NCBI GenBank assembly: GCA_012728505.1
Contig: JAAYEY010000204.1
Span: 1-5,941 of the forward strand
DNA: 5,941 bases
DNA from: Synergistaceae bacterium
Lineage (GTDB): Bacteria > Synergistota > Synergistia > Synergistales > Synergistaceae
Direction: 5' to 3'
Shown here: positions 1-5,502 of the stretch, in pieces
How the letters are laid out: every line of letters begins with the position of its first letter
How positions within the stretch are numbered: position 1 is the first letter of the stretch
Position numbers and translations under genes: made by a program
Notes under the pieces: generated by a model
Told to the model about the DNA's origin: nothing
Database searches by the model: none
The model's input: the letters and a program-made list of their open reading frames with translations, nothing else

Positions 1-37
1 GCAAGGTTTTTCAGCTAGAAAGGGAGTAGAATTCTAG

Positions 38-66
38 TTGACATAGTAAACATTTACAGTTAATCT
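38..66 (+). promoter_or_regulatory. Candidate sigma-70-type promoter of rbr
   Basis: A perfect -35 hexamer TTGACA (38-43) is followed after 17 bp by TAATCT (61-66), a weak -10 with 3 of 6 consensus bases. The better hexamer TAAAAT (66-71) overlaps it but lies 22 bp from the -35 box, so the -10 assignment is uncertain. The region is AT-rich and lies directly upstream of rbr, whose ribosome binding site GGGAGG (110-115) sits 7 bases before the ATG. Inverted repeats cover the spacer and the -10 area, suggesting that a repressor could block this promoter. This is inference from sequence only. Confidence 0.5.
46..57. repeat. Short dyad between -35 and -10 of rbr promoter
   Basis: GTAAA (46-50) and TTTAC (53-57) form a perfect 5-bp inverted repeat around CA. 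It lies in the spacer just after the TTGACA box, a usual place for a repressor site. It is short and AT-rich, so chance is possible. It gains some weight from the larger palindrome that begins two bases downstream. Confidence 0.3.
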
Positions 67-90
67 AAAATAGTTTTAGTTTAGATTAAC
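59..90. promoter_or_regulatory. Nested palindromes upstream of rbr, candidate operator
   Basis: A perfect 11-bp inverted repeat, GTTAATCTAAA (59-69) and TTTAGATTAAC (80-90), encloses a 10-bp centre. Inside it a second perfect repeat, CTAAAA (65-70) and TTTTAG (74-79), shares bases with the outer left arm, so two dyads with different centres overlap. The block covers the predicted -10 region and early transcript of rbr, as expected for a transcription factor site. Rubrerythrin genes in anaerobes are often under peroxide or redox control by PerR/Fur-type repressors, but this sequence does not clearly match the PerR consensus. The regulator is therefore unknown. Confidence 0.5.
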
Positions 91-122
91 TAATTATAAA
101 TAGTATACAGGGAGGAAATAAA

Positions 123-620
123 ATGGTGAAAACACAAAAAAATTTAGCCACAGCTTTTGCGGGAGAATCACAGGCCAACAGAAAGTATCTTTGCTTTGCC
201 GCACAGGCAGAAAAAGAGGGATTTAGCAATATAGCCCGTCTTTTTCAAGCGACAGCCGAGGCTGAAACGATTCACGCATTTGCAGAATTTAAAGCAAAGG
301 GCGGCATAGGTACCACAGCAGAGAACCTCGTTTCTGCCAAAGAAGGGGAGACCTACGAGTTCACTGAGATGTACCCCCCCATGATAGAAGATGCGAAGGC
401 AGAGGGAAACAAGGAAGCGGCAAGGATATTCCATTATGCCAACGAAGCCGAAAAGGTCCATGCCCGTCTTTATGACGAGGCACTATCTAATCTGGGCAAT
501 GAACCAGAAGGACAGGATTACTATCTTTGCCCAATATGCGGCTATATCCATAAGGGCAAAGAATCAACGAGCCCCTGCCCAATCTGCGGAGCTAAACCCT
601 CAATATTCAAAAAGTTTTAA
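123..620 (+). CDS. rbr: Rubrerythrin (compact form, 165 aa)
   Basis: Cytoplasmic non-haem di-iron peroxidase that reduces hydrogen peroxide to water in anaerobes, with electrons passing through its own rubredoxin domain. The N-terminal four-helix ferritin-like domain (about 1-125) keeps all seven di-iron ligands expected from the Desulfovibrio protein: E15, E48 and H51 (ExxH), E79 and E82 (EFTEMYP context), E110 and H113 (second ExxH). The C-terminal rubredoxin domain (about 132-165) has C136, C139, C152 and C155 in two CPICG knuckles with the family spacing. At 165 residues it is shorter than the roughly 190-residue Desulfovibrio form, mainly at the ends and in the domain linker; this looks natural, not truncated. 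The ATG is set by GGGAGG 7 bases upstream. The gene appears monocistronic, with its own promoter and operator-like palindromes before it and a hairpin after it. Family assignment is firm; regulation by oxidative stress is inferred. Confidence 0.96.
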   Translation: MVKTQKNLATAFAGESQANRKYLCFAAQAEKEGFSNIARLFQATAEAETIHAFAEFKAKGGIGTTAENLVSAKEGETYEFTEMYPPMIEDAKAEGNKEAARIFHYANEAEKVHARLYDEALSNLGNEPEGQDYYLCPICGYIHKGKESTSPCPICGAKPSIFKKF

Positions 621-662
621 CCTGATTTTTTGTCTCAGGTATATTCTCAAAATTAGATATCC

Positions 663-707
663 ATATAAGAGAGAGCAAACTGATTTGTCGTCTGCTCTCT
701 CTTATAT
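663..707. terminator. 15-bp hairpin after rbr, probable bidirectional terminator
   Basis: Arms 663-677 (ATATAAGAGAGAGCA) and 693-707 pair perfectly over 15 bp around a 15-base loop. The hairpin lies 42 bases after the rbr stop and 26 bases beyond the stop of the minus-strand small ORF, so it could end transcripts from both sides. Neither strand shows a long uninterrupted T run: the plus strand continues with ATATT and the minus strand reaches TTTT only some bases later. A smaller 6-bp stem, ACCTGA (620-625) with TCAGGT (635-640) around a T-rich loop, sits right at the rbr stop and may contribute. Confidence 0.65.
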
Positions 708-733
708 ATTAAAATATGATGCAGTAGTTGAAG

Positions 734-880
734 TTACATTATTGTCATGCAATCAAAGATGATTTTATAAGTATAGATAAGGCATGCTGCACATAGTATG
801 TTGGTGGATATTGAAATTACCAAGACTATAATGTAGAGCTTTTCTTTCTTTTCCCACGTCAGGTCTTTAAATTTTTTCAT
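734..880 (-). CDS. Possible 48-aa single-span membrane protein
   Basis: An open frame encodes a lysine-rich start (MKKFKDLTWEKKEK) followed by a strongly hydrophobic stretch (about residues 16-41) and a short polar tail. This is the layout of a small membrane protein with its N-terminus in the cytoplasm. I do not recognise a family. The ATG at 880 is preferred over a TTG extension back to 970, because GGAGGAAGG lies upstream of it. That site is slightly far: the GGAGG core ends 13 bases before the ATG, with AAGG closer. An extended -10-like TGGTATACT is found further up, and the end of the frame abuts the hairpin at 663-707. The hydrophobic span includes three cysteines or neighbours (C30, C33 and, after the span, C44). 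With so short a frame and no homologue known to me, it may be a chance ORF. Confidence 0.4.
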   Translation of the reverse strand: MKKFKDLTWEKKEKLYIIVLVISISTNILCAACLIYTYKIIFDCMTIM

Positions 881-935
881 CTTGCAGCGCCTTCCTCCAT
901 AAGTTTTTTGTATGATCAGAATAATTCGTCGATGC

Positions 936-969
936 TTGTTGCCAACAAAGGCTAGCGTTAAGTATACCA
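936..969 (-). promoter_or_regulatory. Weak candidate promoter and dyad for the small membrane ORF
   Basis: Read on the minus strand, TGGTATACT (969-961) is an extended -10 element, TGn plus TATACT. No good -35 box stands 17 bp before it; the matching position reads TTTCTT. About 12 bases downstream a perfect dyad TTGTTG-c-CAACAA (936-948) would lie in the start of the transcript and could be an operator. The arrangement fits a gene starting at 880, but each element is short. Confidence 0.25.
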
Positions 970-1161
970 AAAGATTTCATAAAAAGAAAGATGTATCTCT
1001 TGTGTTACTAATCTTGTAGTATTGCCTTGCAATAAACGTGCTCTCATACTCCAAGCTTTATTACTTCAAAGCATCTTATTACTTTTTTGCCTTTGCCATT
1101 GTCACTAGCTAGTTTCTTGTAGCGGTATAATGAGGTACCCTTAACATAGCTATCTTTTGGC
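970..1161. other. Stretch with no recognisable gene
   Basis: This AT-rich stretch has stops in all frames and holds no coding region, tRNA or repeat array that I can support. One TATAAT hexamer (1126-1131) is an exact -10 consensus on the plus strand. The only -35-like hexamer near it, TTGTCA (1099-1104), is 21 bp away, more than the usual 16-18, so it is not called as a promoter here. It could be an additional start for the operon that begins at 1340. Confidence 0.5.
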
Positions 1162-1191
1162 TTGACTTAATTTCATTTAATGATGTAAACT
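1162..1191 (+). promoter_or_regulatory. Candidate promoter of the ior-paaK operon
   Basis: TTGACT (1162-1167; 5 of 6 consensus) is followed after 18 bp by TAAACT (1186-1191; 4 of 6). A start about seven bases after the -10 would fall near 1198, which is the first base of the hairpin at 1198-1221, so the transcript would begin with a stem-loop. This gives a leader of about 142 bases before iorA. The call is inferred from hexamers and spacing. Confidence 0.4.
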
Positions 1192-1197
1192 TTGTGG

Positions 1198-1221
1198 TTG
1201 GAAGAGGAGAGCCTCTTCCAA
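1198..1221 (+). promoter_or_regulatory. 10-bp tetraloop hairpin in iorA leader
   Basis: TTGGAAGAGG (1198-1207) pairs perfectly with CCTCTTCCAA (1212-1221) around the four-base loop AGAG. No T tract follows on either strand, so it is unlikely to be a plain terminator. Its position at the predicted 5' end of the transcript suggests a protective 5' stem or the first element of a regulatory leader. No known riboswitch or T-box motif is recognised: the conserved UGGNACC of T-boxes is absent. Confidence 0.5.
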
Positions 1222-1285
1222 AAGAGAAGAGTCGCAGAATAGAATAGTTTAGAACAGACAAGGCATATATTACTCTTAAATTATC

Positions 1286-1315
1286 GAGAGCTTGTCATTT
1301 CTATGGCGAGCTCTT
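1286..1315 (+). promoter_or_regulatory. 13-bp hairpin just before the iorA ribosome binding site
   Basis: Arm GAGAGCTTGTCAT (1286-1298) pairs over 13 positions with ATGGCGAGCTCTT (1303-1315) around the loop TTCT. Three of the pairs are G-U and the rest Watson-Crick, so the structure is better as RNA than as a DNA palindrome, which points to a role in the transcript. It is followed by TTCTGT, a poor U tract, and then by the iorA Shine-Dalgarno AAGGGGG (1326-1332). It could be a weak attenuator or a structure affecting initiation. A further 4-bp stem, ATCC (1321-1324) with GGAT (1331-1334), could partly cover the Shine-Dalgarno. Confidence 0.45.
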
Positions 1316-1339
1316 TCTGTATCCTAAGGGGGATTTTTT

Positions 1340-3133
1340 ATGGCTAATAGAGTTTGTATGGGGAACGAGGCTATAGCTCTTGGAGCTATCAGCGCGGGGG
1401 TAAGCATTGTTTCCGGTTATCCTGGGACCCCTTCTACGGAAATAATTGAAACATTATTAAATGAAAAGGTTTCGGGAATAAATGTCCAATGGTCAACTAA
1501 TGAAAAAACAGCACTGGAGGTTGCAGCAGGAGCTGCTTATGCCGGAGCAAGGTCGATGGTTACAATGAAACAGGTTGGACTAAACGTTGCTGCCGATCCT
1601 TTAATGAGTCTTTCTTACGTAGGAGTGCAGGGCGGGATGGTTATCGTAGTTGCTGACGATCCTGGGCCATGGTCGTCACAGACAGAGCAGGACACGAGGC
1701 ACTTCGCAAAATATGCCAATTTGCCCGTGTTTGACCCCTCTTCGCCCGAAGAAGCCTATGAGATGGTTTCTGCTGCATTTGACCTTTCTGAAGAGTTCAA
1801 GCTGCCGGTATTCCTCAGACCGACGACCAGAGTCTGTCATGCCAGCGCTACTGTGAATATAGAGAGTGCTCCACATCCGAAGCCGGCTTCCGGCTTTGAA
1901 AAGAAACCGGATTGGATCATTTTCCCAGCACTTTCCTACAGAAAGCATGGAGAGCTGGAGAAGAAACAAAAACTTATCTCTGAAAAATTCAGCACTCTTC
2001 AATTCAATAGAATTTTTAGTGGTGGAAGGAAAGGTATTGCCGCTTCGGGCATATCGTACCAGTATGTCAGGGAAGTGATAAAAGAGTTCGGCCTTGATTT
2101 GACAGTATTGAAGGTTGGAACTCCCTACCCGCTGCCGTTGAAGCTGGCAGAGGAATTTTTATCCTCAGTCGATTCACTGCTGGTGGTTGAAGAACTTGAT
2201 CCTGTGTTGGAAGAGCAGTTGCTTCTGATCTCCGCGGGTAAAAATAAAATTTTTGGAAAAATGACCGACAATCTTCCTTGTAATGGGGAATACAGCTTTG
2301 AATTGATCAAAAATGCAGTGCTGAAGTTTGTTGGAATCGAAGTCGAAGATCCAAAGTTGGTCGATATTCCTACACTTCCAATCAGACCCCCCGTACTCTG
2401 TGCAGGATGTCCTCACAGAGCCTCCTTTTACGCAGCTAAAATAGCCTCTAAAAACGATGAAAAGATGGTTTACTGCGGAGATATCGGATGTTACACACTT
2501 GGCAATGCAGCGCCTCTGAACATGGTCGATACTTGTCTTTGTATGGGAGCCGGAATTACTATAGCTCAAGGTATCTCGCTGGCGGAAAAAGGCACGAAGT
2601 GTATCGCCTTTATAGGTGACTCGACATTTTTTCATTCCGGCATTTCCGGAGTGATTAACGCTGTTTACCAGAATGCTAACATAACTATTGCCGTACTTGA
2701 TAACCACACTACAGCAATGACAGGTGGACAGCCCCATCCAGGAACTGGGAGGACAGCTATGGGCATGCCCGCTAAGCCGCTTTATATTGAAAAAATACTC
2801 AGAGCCTGTGGTGTAGAGCACATATCAAAGGTTAATCCATTTAAATATGAAGAAACGGTCGATGCTTTCAAAAAAGCTATTGAACATCAAGGGCCTTCAG
2901 CTGTGATAGCTAAAGCGCCCTGCATAGCACTAATTAAGCTTCCTCCGCTCGTAAGAAGAATAAATGAAACATGCATAGGGTGTCTTAAATGCATAAAACA
3001 GCTGGGATGTCCTGCGATGTCTGTAGGAAGTAATGGGAAAGTCGTAATCAACGAGACCGTATGTACAGAATGCTCTCTTTGTTCTAATGTATGCCCTGTG
3101 GGCGCGATAAAGAAGGTAGATAGAAATGTTTAG
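1340..3133 (+). CDS. iorA: Indolepyruvate ferredoxin oxidoreductase, alpha subunit
   Basis: Catalytic, thiamine-diphosphate-dependent subunit of the cytoplasmic IorAB complex. The complex converts indolepyruvate, phenylpyruvate or p-hydroxyphenylpyruvate plus CoA to the arylacetyl-CoA, CO2 and two reduced ferredoxins. The 597 residues match the family length. The N-terminal pyrimidine-binding domain opens with GNEAIALGAISAG and GYPGTPSTEI (8-35). The middle domain runs to about 340, and CAGCPHR (354-360) starts the thiamine-diphosphate domain, with GDIGCYTLG (380-388) and the GDS...N cofactor motif (G426-S428, N455). The C-terminus carries two ferredoxin-type 4Fe-4S sites: C545, C548, C551, C557 (five residues before the last cysteine, as I recall for IorA) and C575, C578, C581, C585 (classical spacing). 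The ATG is set by AAGGGGG 7 bases upstream. It overlaps iorB by 8 bases, so the two are translationally coupled. Substrate preference within arylpyruvates cannot be read from sequence. Confidence 0.96.
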   Translation: MANRVCMGNEAIALGAISAGVSIVSGYPGTPSTEIIETLLNEKVSGINVQWSTNEKTALEVAAGAAYAGARSMVTMKQVGLNVAADPLMSLSYVGVQGGMVIVVADDPGPWSSQTEQDTRHFAKYANLPVFDPSSPEEAYEMVSAAFDLSEEFKLPVFLRPTTRVCHASATVNIESAPHPKPASGFEKKPDWIIFPALSYRKHGELEKKQKLISEKFSTLQFNRIFSGGRKGIAASGISYQYVREVIKEFGLDLTVLKVGTPYPLPLKLAEEFLSSVDSLLVVEELDPVLEEQLLLISAGKNKIFGKMTDNLPCNGEYSFELIKNAVLKFVGIEVEDPKLVDIPTLPIRPPVLCAGCPHRASFYAAKIASKNDEKMVYCGDIGCYTLGNAAPLNMVDTCLCMGAGITIAQGISLAEKGTKCIAFIGDSTFFHSGISGVINAVYQNANITIAVLDNHTTAMTGGQPHPGTGRTAMGMPAKPLYIEKILRACGVEHISKVNPFKYEETVDAFKKAIEHQGPSAVIAKAPCIALIKLPPLVRRINETCIGCLKCIKQLGCPAMSVGSNGKVVINETVCTECSLCSNVCPVGAIKKVDRNV

Positions 3134-3719
3134 CAGTATCGTAATTGCCGGCGTAGGCGGTCAGGGGACTTTACTTGCCTCAAAGATACTGTCAGAGGCT
3201 GCACAGAAAAGAGGTCTCTTTGTCCGTACGTCCGAAACAATAGGTATGGCGCAAAGGGGCGGGTCTGTCTCAAGCCATCTCAGGATAGGTTCTGAAGATG
3301 TATCGCCTGTTATCCCTCTCAGGCACGCAGATGTCCTGATAGGATTCGAACTTGCTGAGGCAGCCAGACAGCTGAATAGGCTTAAGCCTGACGCATCTGC
3401 GGTGGTAAACGTCGATTGTATTGTCCCCATAAACGTTGCTCTCCGTCAGGGTGAGTATCTTTGCGATGATTATCTCAGCGCGCTCAAAAAAAATATCGGC
3501 AAAGGGTTTTATATCAATGCCGCTCCTCTGGCAATAGAGGCGGGGGACGCGAGAACTCTCAACATTGTGCTGCTAGGTTTTTCTGTGGGTGCGGGCATAT
3601 TGCCCTTCAATGAACAAGAGATCAGGGAAGCTATGGAGTGCTGCATAAAGCCCAAACTTTTAGAGATCAATAAAAAGGCCTTTCTGCTTGGAGCAGAGGC
3701 TGCAAGAAATCAAATATGA
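3126..3719 (+). CDS. iorB: Indolepyruvate ferredoxin oxidoreductase, beta subunit
   Basis: Small partner of IorA, a 197-residue protein of the pyruvate-ferredoxin oxidoreductase gamma-domain family, of normal length. It begins with the glycine-rich loop GVGGQG (9-14) followed by TLLASKILSEAA, and has the conserved SETIGMAQRGGSVSSHLRIG segment (36-55), which in this family contributes to CoA binding and the subunit interface. Another typical element is the PVIPLRHADVLIGFELAEAAR block (about 61-81). There are no membrane segments or metal motifs; the iron-sulfur clusters sit in IorA. The ATG lies inside the end of iorA (8-base overlap) with AAGG (3113-3116) 9 bases before it, so 1:1 coupled translation is likely. 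It must work with IorA, and its place directly after iorA is the usual order. Confidence 0.95.
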   Translation: MFSSIVIAGVGGQGTLLASKILSEAAQKRGLFVRTSETIGMAQRGGSVSSHLRIGSEDVSPVIPLRHADVLIGFELAEAARQLNRLKPDASAVVNVDCIVPINVALRQGEYLCDDYLSALKKNIGKGFYINAAPLAIEAGDARTLNIVLLGFSVGAGILPFNEQEIREAMECCIKPKLLEINKKAFLLGAEAARNQI

Positions 3720-3753
3720 GCAGCATAGATTAAAATTATAAAAAAGAATAAGC

Positions 3754-3800
3754 ATGAAAAAATGAACCACGAGAAGAGCGGAGCTGAGTGTAATGAATGA
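3754..3800 (+). other. iorB-paaK spacer with two overlapping mini-ORFs
   Basis: The 73-bp spacer has no terminator-like hairpin, so iorB and the ligase gene are probably cotranscribed. It contains a three-codon frame (3754-3765, MKK) whose stop overlaps, as ATGA, the start of a 12-codon frame (3762-3800, MNHEKSGAECNE). That frame ends eight bases into the ligase gene. Neither ATG has a clear ribosome binding site. This could be chance in an AT-rich spacer, or a reinitiation relay into the ligase start. Confidence 0.2.
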
Positions 3801-5022
3801 ATTTTCAGTAATGAGCCAGTGTTTTGCCCAGGTGAGAAGAGTTGCGAAATCAAGCCCCATGTATATTAAAAAATATGCCGGTATCCCTGTTAACACATTA
3901 ATGACGAAAGCCCAATTTGAATCATTGCCTTTCACTACCAAGCAGGACCTTCGCGATGCATATCCAATGGGGATGCAGTGTGTCCCGAATAACCAGATTG
4001 TTAGGGTTCATTCTTCTTCAGGAACGACAGGTTTGCCTGTAATCATTCCCTACAGCAGTCAAGATATAGAAGACTGGGCCGTCATGATGGAAAGATGTTA
4101 CCAGTTGGCAGGAGTCACGATTGAAGACAGGGTACAGGTTACGCCTGGATTTGGCCTTTGGACTGCCGGACTTGGTTTCCAGGCAGGGGCAGAGCGTCTT
4201 GGAGCCATGGTAATACCTACAGGAAGCGGCAACACAGATAGGCAGCTCCAGCTTATGCGAGACCTTGAAGCTACTGTGCTAATAGGCACATCATCGTATG
4301 CACTGCTTATTGCAGAAGAGGTCGAACGTAGAGATATGAGGCATGATATCAAACTGAAAAAAGGTATTTTTGGATCAGAACGTTGGGGAGACAAGATAAG
4401 AGATCGAATTTATAAAACTCTGGGAATAGAATTTTTTGACATTTACGGCCTTACCGAAATATACGGGCCCGGCATAGCTATAGATTGTTCAGAACATATG
4501 GGAATGCACTATTTTAATGATTTTATTTACTGCGAGATAATTGACCCTGTAACAGGCGTGGTACTTCCTGATGGAGAGCAGGGGGAGATAGTCATAACTT
4601 CCTTTAGGAAGGAAGCTGCTCCACTTATTCGTTATAGGACCCGTGATATGTCCAGAATAATACCGGGTACATGCCCGTGCGGGTCCCCATTCCCGAGGCT
4701 GGACAGGATTGTGGGAAGAAGTGACGACATGATCAAGGTCAAGGGAACAAATATTTACCCCGCCCAAGTGGAGGAGATACTTAGAAACATAGAAGGGTTT
4801 TCCAGTGAGTACAGGATAATATTGGACAATGAGGGTTTCAGGGACAGAATGACAGTTCAGGCCGAAGCTTTTGAAGGAACCGACCTAGAAGAACTGGAAA
4901 AAGAACTTGAGAAATCATGCAAGTCGGGGTTAGGGATAAAAGTCATACCCAAGGCAATGAAAATAGGTGAGCTCCCGAGGAGCGAGAAAAAAACTAAAAG
5001 AGTAATTGACAGCAGAGAATAA
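3793..5022 (+). CDS. paaK: Phenylacetate-CoA ligase family protein (arylacetate:CoA ligase, AMP-forming)
   Basis: Cytoplasmic adenylate-forming enzyme of the PaaK family: arylacetate + ATP + CoA gives arylacetyl-CoA + AMP + PPi. The 409 residues carry PFTTKQDLRDAYP (46-58), the ATP-binding loop SSSGTTGLP (74-82), YGLTEIYGPG (218-227), YRTRD (281-285), the CPCG pair (294-297), the hinge GRSDDMIKVKG (308-318), IYPAQVEE (321-328) and the end motif LPRSEKKTKRV (394-404), which holds the likely catalytic lysine (K400 or K402). Family members usually end RSEGKAKRV, so the glycine is a lysine here. The N-terminus lacks about 20 residues seen in typical members (the segment before the xxSPxYxKK motif). 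The upstream frame stays open only to 3766 and has no ATG, so the annotated start with GGAG 9 bases upstream is the best available. Linkage to iorAB supports aryl substrates; the exact acid (phenylacetate, indoleacetate, hydroxyphenylacetate) is inferred, not shown. Confidence 0.9.
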   Translation: MNEFSVMSQCFAQVRRVAKSSPMYIKKYAGIPVNTLMTKAQFESLPFTTKQDLRDAYPMGMQCVPNNQIVRVHSSSGTTGLPVIIPYSSQDIEDWAVMMERCYQLAGVTIEDRVQVTPGFGLWTAGLGFQAGAERLGAMVIPTGSGNTDRQLQLMRDLEATVLIGTSSYALLIAEEVERRDMRHDIKLKKGIFGSERWGDKIRDRIYKTLGIEFFDIYGLTEIYGPGIAIDCSEHMGMHYFNDFIYCEIIDPVTGVVLPDGEQGEIVITSFRKEAAPLIRYRTRDMSRIIPGTCPCGSPFPRLDRIVGRSDDMIKVKGTNIYPAQVEEILRNIEGFSSEYRIILDNEGFRDRMTVQAEAFEGTDLEELEKELEKSCKSGLGIKVIPKAMKIGELPRSEKKTKRVIDSRE

Positions 5023-5044
5023 AACTTGCATACCACACATTAAA

Positions 5045-5097
5045 ATATAGCGGGTTTTCAAGGCCGTAATCTCAACGACGTTGAAAACCCGCTATAT
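5045..5097. terminator. Perfect 17-bp inverted repeat between convergent genes, bidirectional terminator
   Basis: Arms 5045-5061 and 5081-5097 (TTGAAAACCCGCTATAT on the right) are exact reverse complements over 17 bp, with a 19-base loop. It lies 22 bases after the paaK stop and 15 bases beyond the end of the convergent RNase H gene. On the minus strand the stem is followed directly by TTTTAATG, giving a short U run for the RNase H transcript. On the plus strand no U tract follows. A second dyad, TCAACG-a-CGTTGA (5072-5084), overlaps the loop and the right arm and could compete with the main stem. Confidence 0.75.
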
Positions 5098-5112
5098 CTC
5101 TCTGTAGAATTG

Positions 5113-5502
5113 CTACACTCCGTCGATACCTTCGTTGGAAAGGATGTCGGCTCTTTTGTTTTCTTCCCTCGGTATCCAATGATAAGAGATATCCATGCCT
5201 TCTGAGAGGTCCCAAACCCGCTGCGCCAGGAGCCTGAGGTGGGGAAGGTTTATTTTCCACTGTCTTGAGACCTGGCTTATTACCAGCTTGCTGTCACCAA
5301 ACACTTTAAGTGTTTTGATACCCTGCTCCTTGGCCGCTTTAAGCAATGTGATTAAGGCGAGATATTCGGCTTCGTTGTTCGTTTTTTTTCCTAGAAAAAC
5401 GGCTTTTTCCCAGACCACTTTTCCTTCATTATTTATCATAAGAGCTCCGGCACCAGCATTTCCAGGATTGCCTCTGGAGGCGCCGTCAAAAAAACCATTC
5501 AT
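5113..5502 (-). CDS. rnhA: Ribonuclease HI family protein
   Basis: Small cytoplasmic nuclease that cuts the RNA strand of RNA-DNA hybrids with two divalent metal ions, acting at R-loops and replication primers. The whole 129-residue protein is one RNase H fold with all four acidic catalytic residues: D6 in FFDGASRGNPG, E46 in TNNEAEYLAL, D70 in VFGDSKLV and D119 in NKRADILSNEG. It lacks the basic protrusion of the Escherichia coli enzyme and resembles the short HI-like group found in Firmicutes, archaea and plants. The ATG at 5502 is preferred because GAGGG lies 7 bases before it. A GTG at 5520 would add six residues but would place the ribosome binding site inside the coding region. The gene converges on the paaK gene and diverges from the YbaK-family gene. 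It may be an accessory RNase H alongside another copy elsewhere. Confidence 0.93.
   Translation of the reverse strand: MNGFFDGASRGNPGNAGAGALMINNEGKVVWEKAVFLGKKTNNEAEYLALITLLKAAKEQGIKTLKVFGDSKLVISQVSRQWKINLPHLRLLAQRVWDLSEGMDISYHWIPREENKRADILSNEGIDGV

Noticed and set aside
2..37. Open frame ending in TAG at 35-37, possible C-terminal tail of an upstream gene
   Set aside because: Only eleven codons are visible before the stop, another frame also ends nearby (TAG 27-29), and nothing in the residues identifies a family.
391..762. 123-codon plus-strand frame overlapping the rbr 3' half and the terminator
   Set aside because: It overlaps the rubredoxin domain of rbr out of frame, runs through the hairpin at 663-707, and its translation resembles no protein family.
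1126..1131. TATAAT as the -10 box of the ior operon
   Set aside because: The only -35-like hexamer is 21 bp away and there is no TG extension; the pair at 1162-1191 has better spacing. It remains possible as a second start.
1198..1221. Rho-independent terminator reading
   Set aside because: No T run follows the stem on either strand.
1198..1339. T-box or SAM-I riboswitch
   Set aside because: The T-box core UGGNACC and the SAM-I conserved core are not present; only general hairpin structure is seen.
1303..1347. 14-codon frame (MASSFCILRGIFYG) overlapping the iorA start, with Phe and Tyr codons, as a leader peptide
   Set aside because: Its ATG lies within the 3' arm of the 1286-1315 hairpin and lacks a proper ribosome binding site, and three aromatic codons out of fourteen are not a run of regulatory codons.
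2174..2821. 215-codon open frame on the minus strand inside iorA
   Set aside because: It is antisense to a well-conserved gene, has no domain sense in its translation and no ribosome binding site with supporting context; it is a by-product of iorA codon use. The same holds for the other antisense frames over rbr, iorA, iorB, paaK and the ybaK-family gene.
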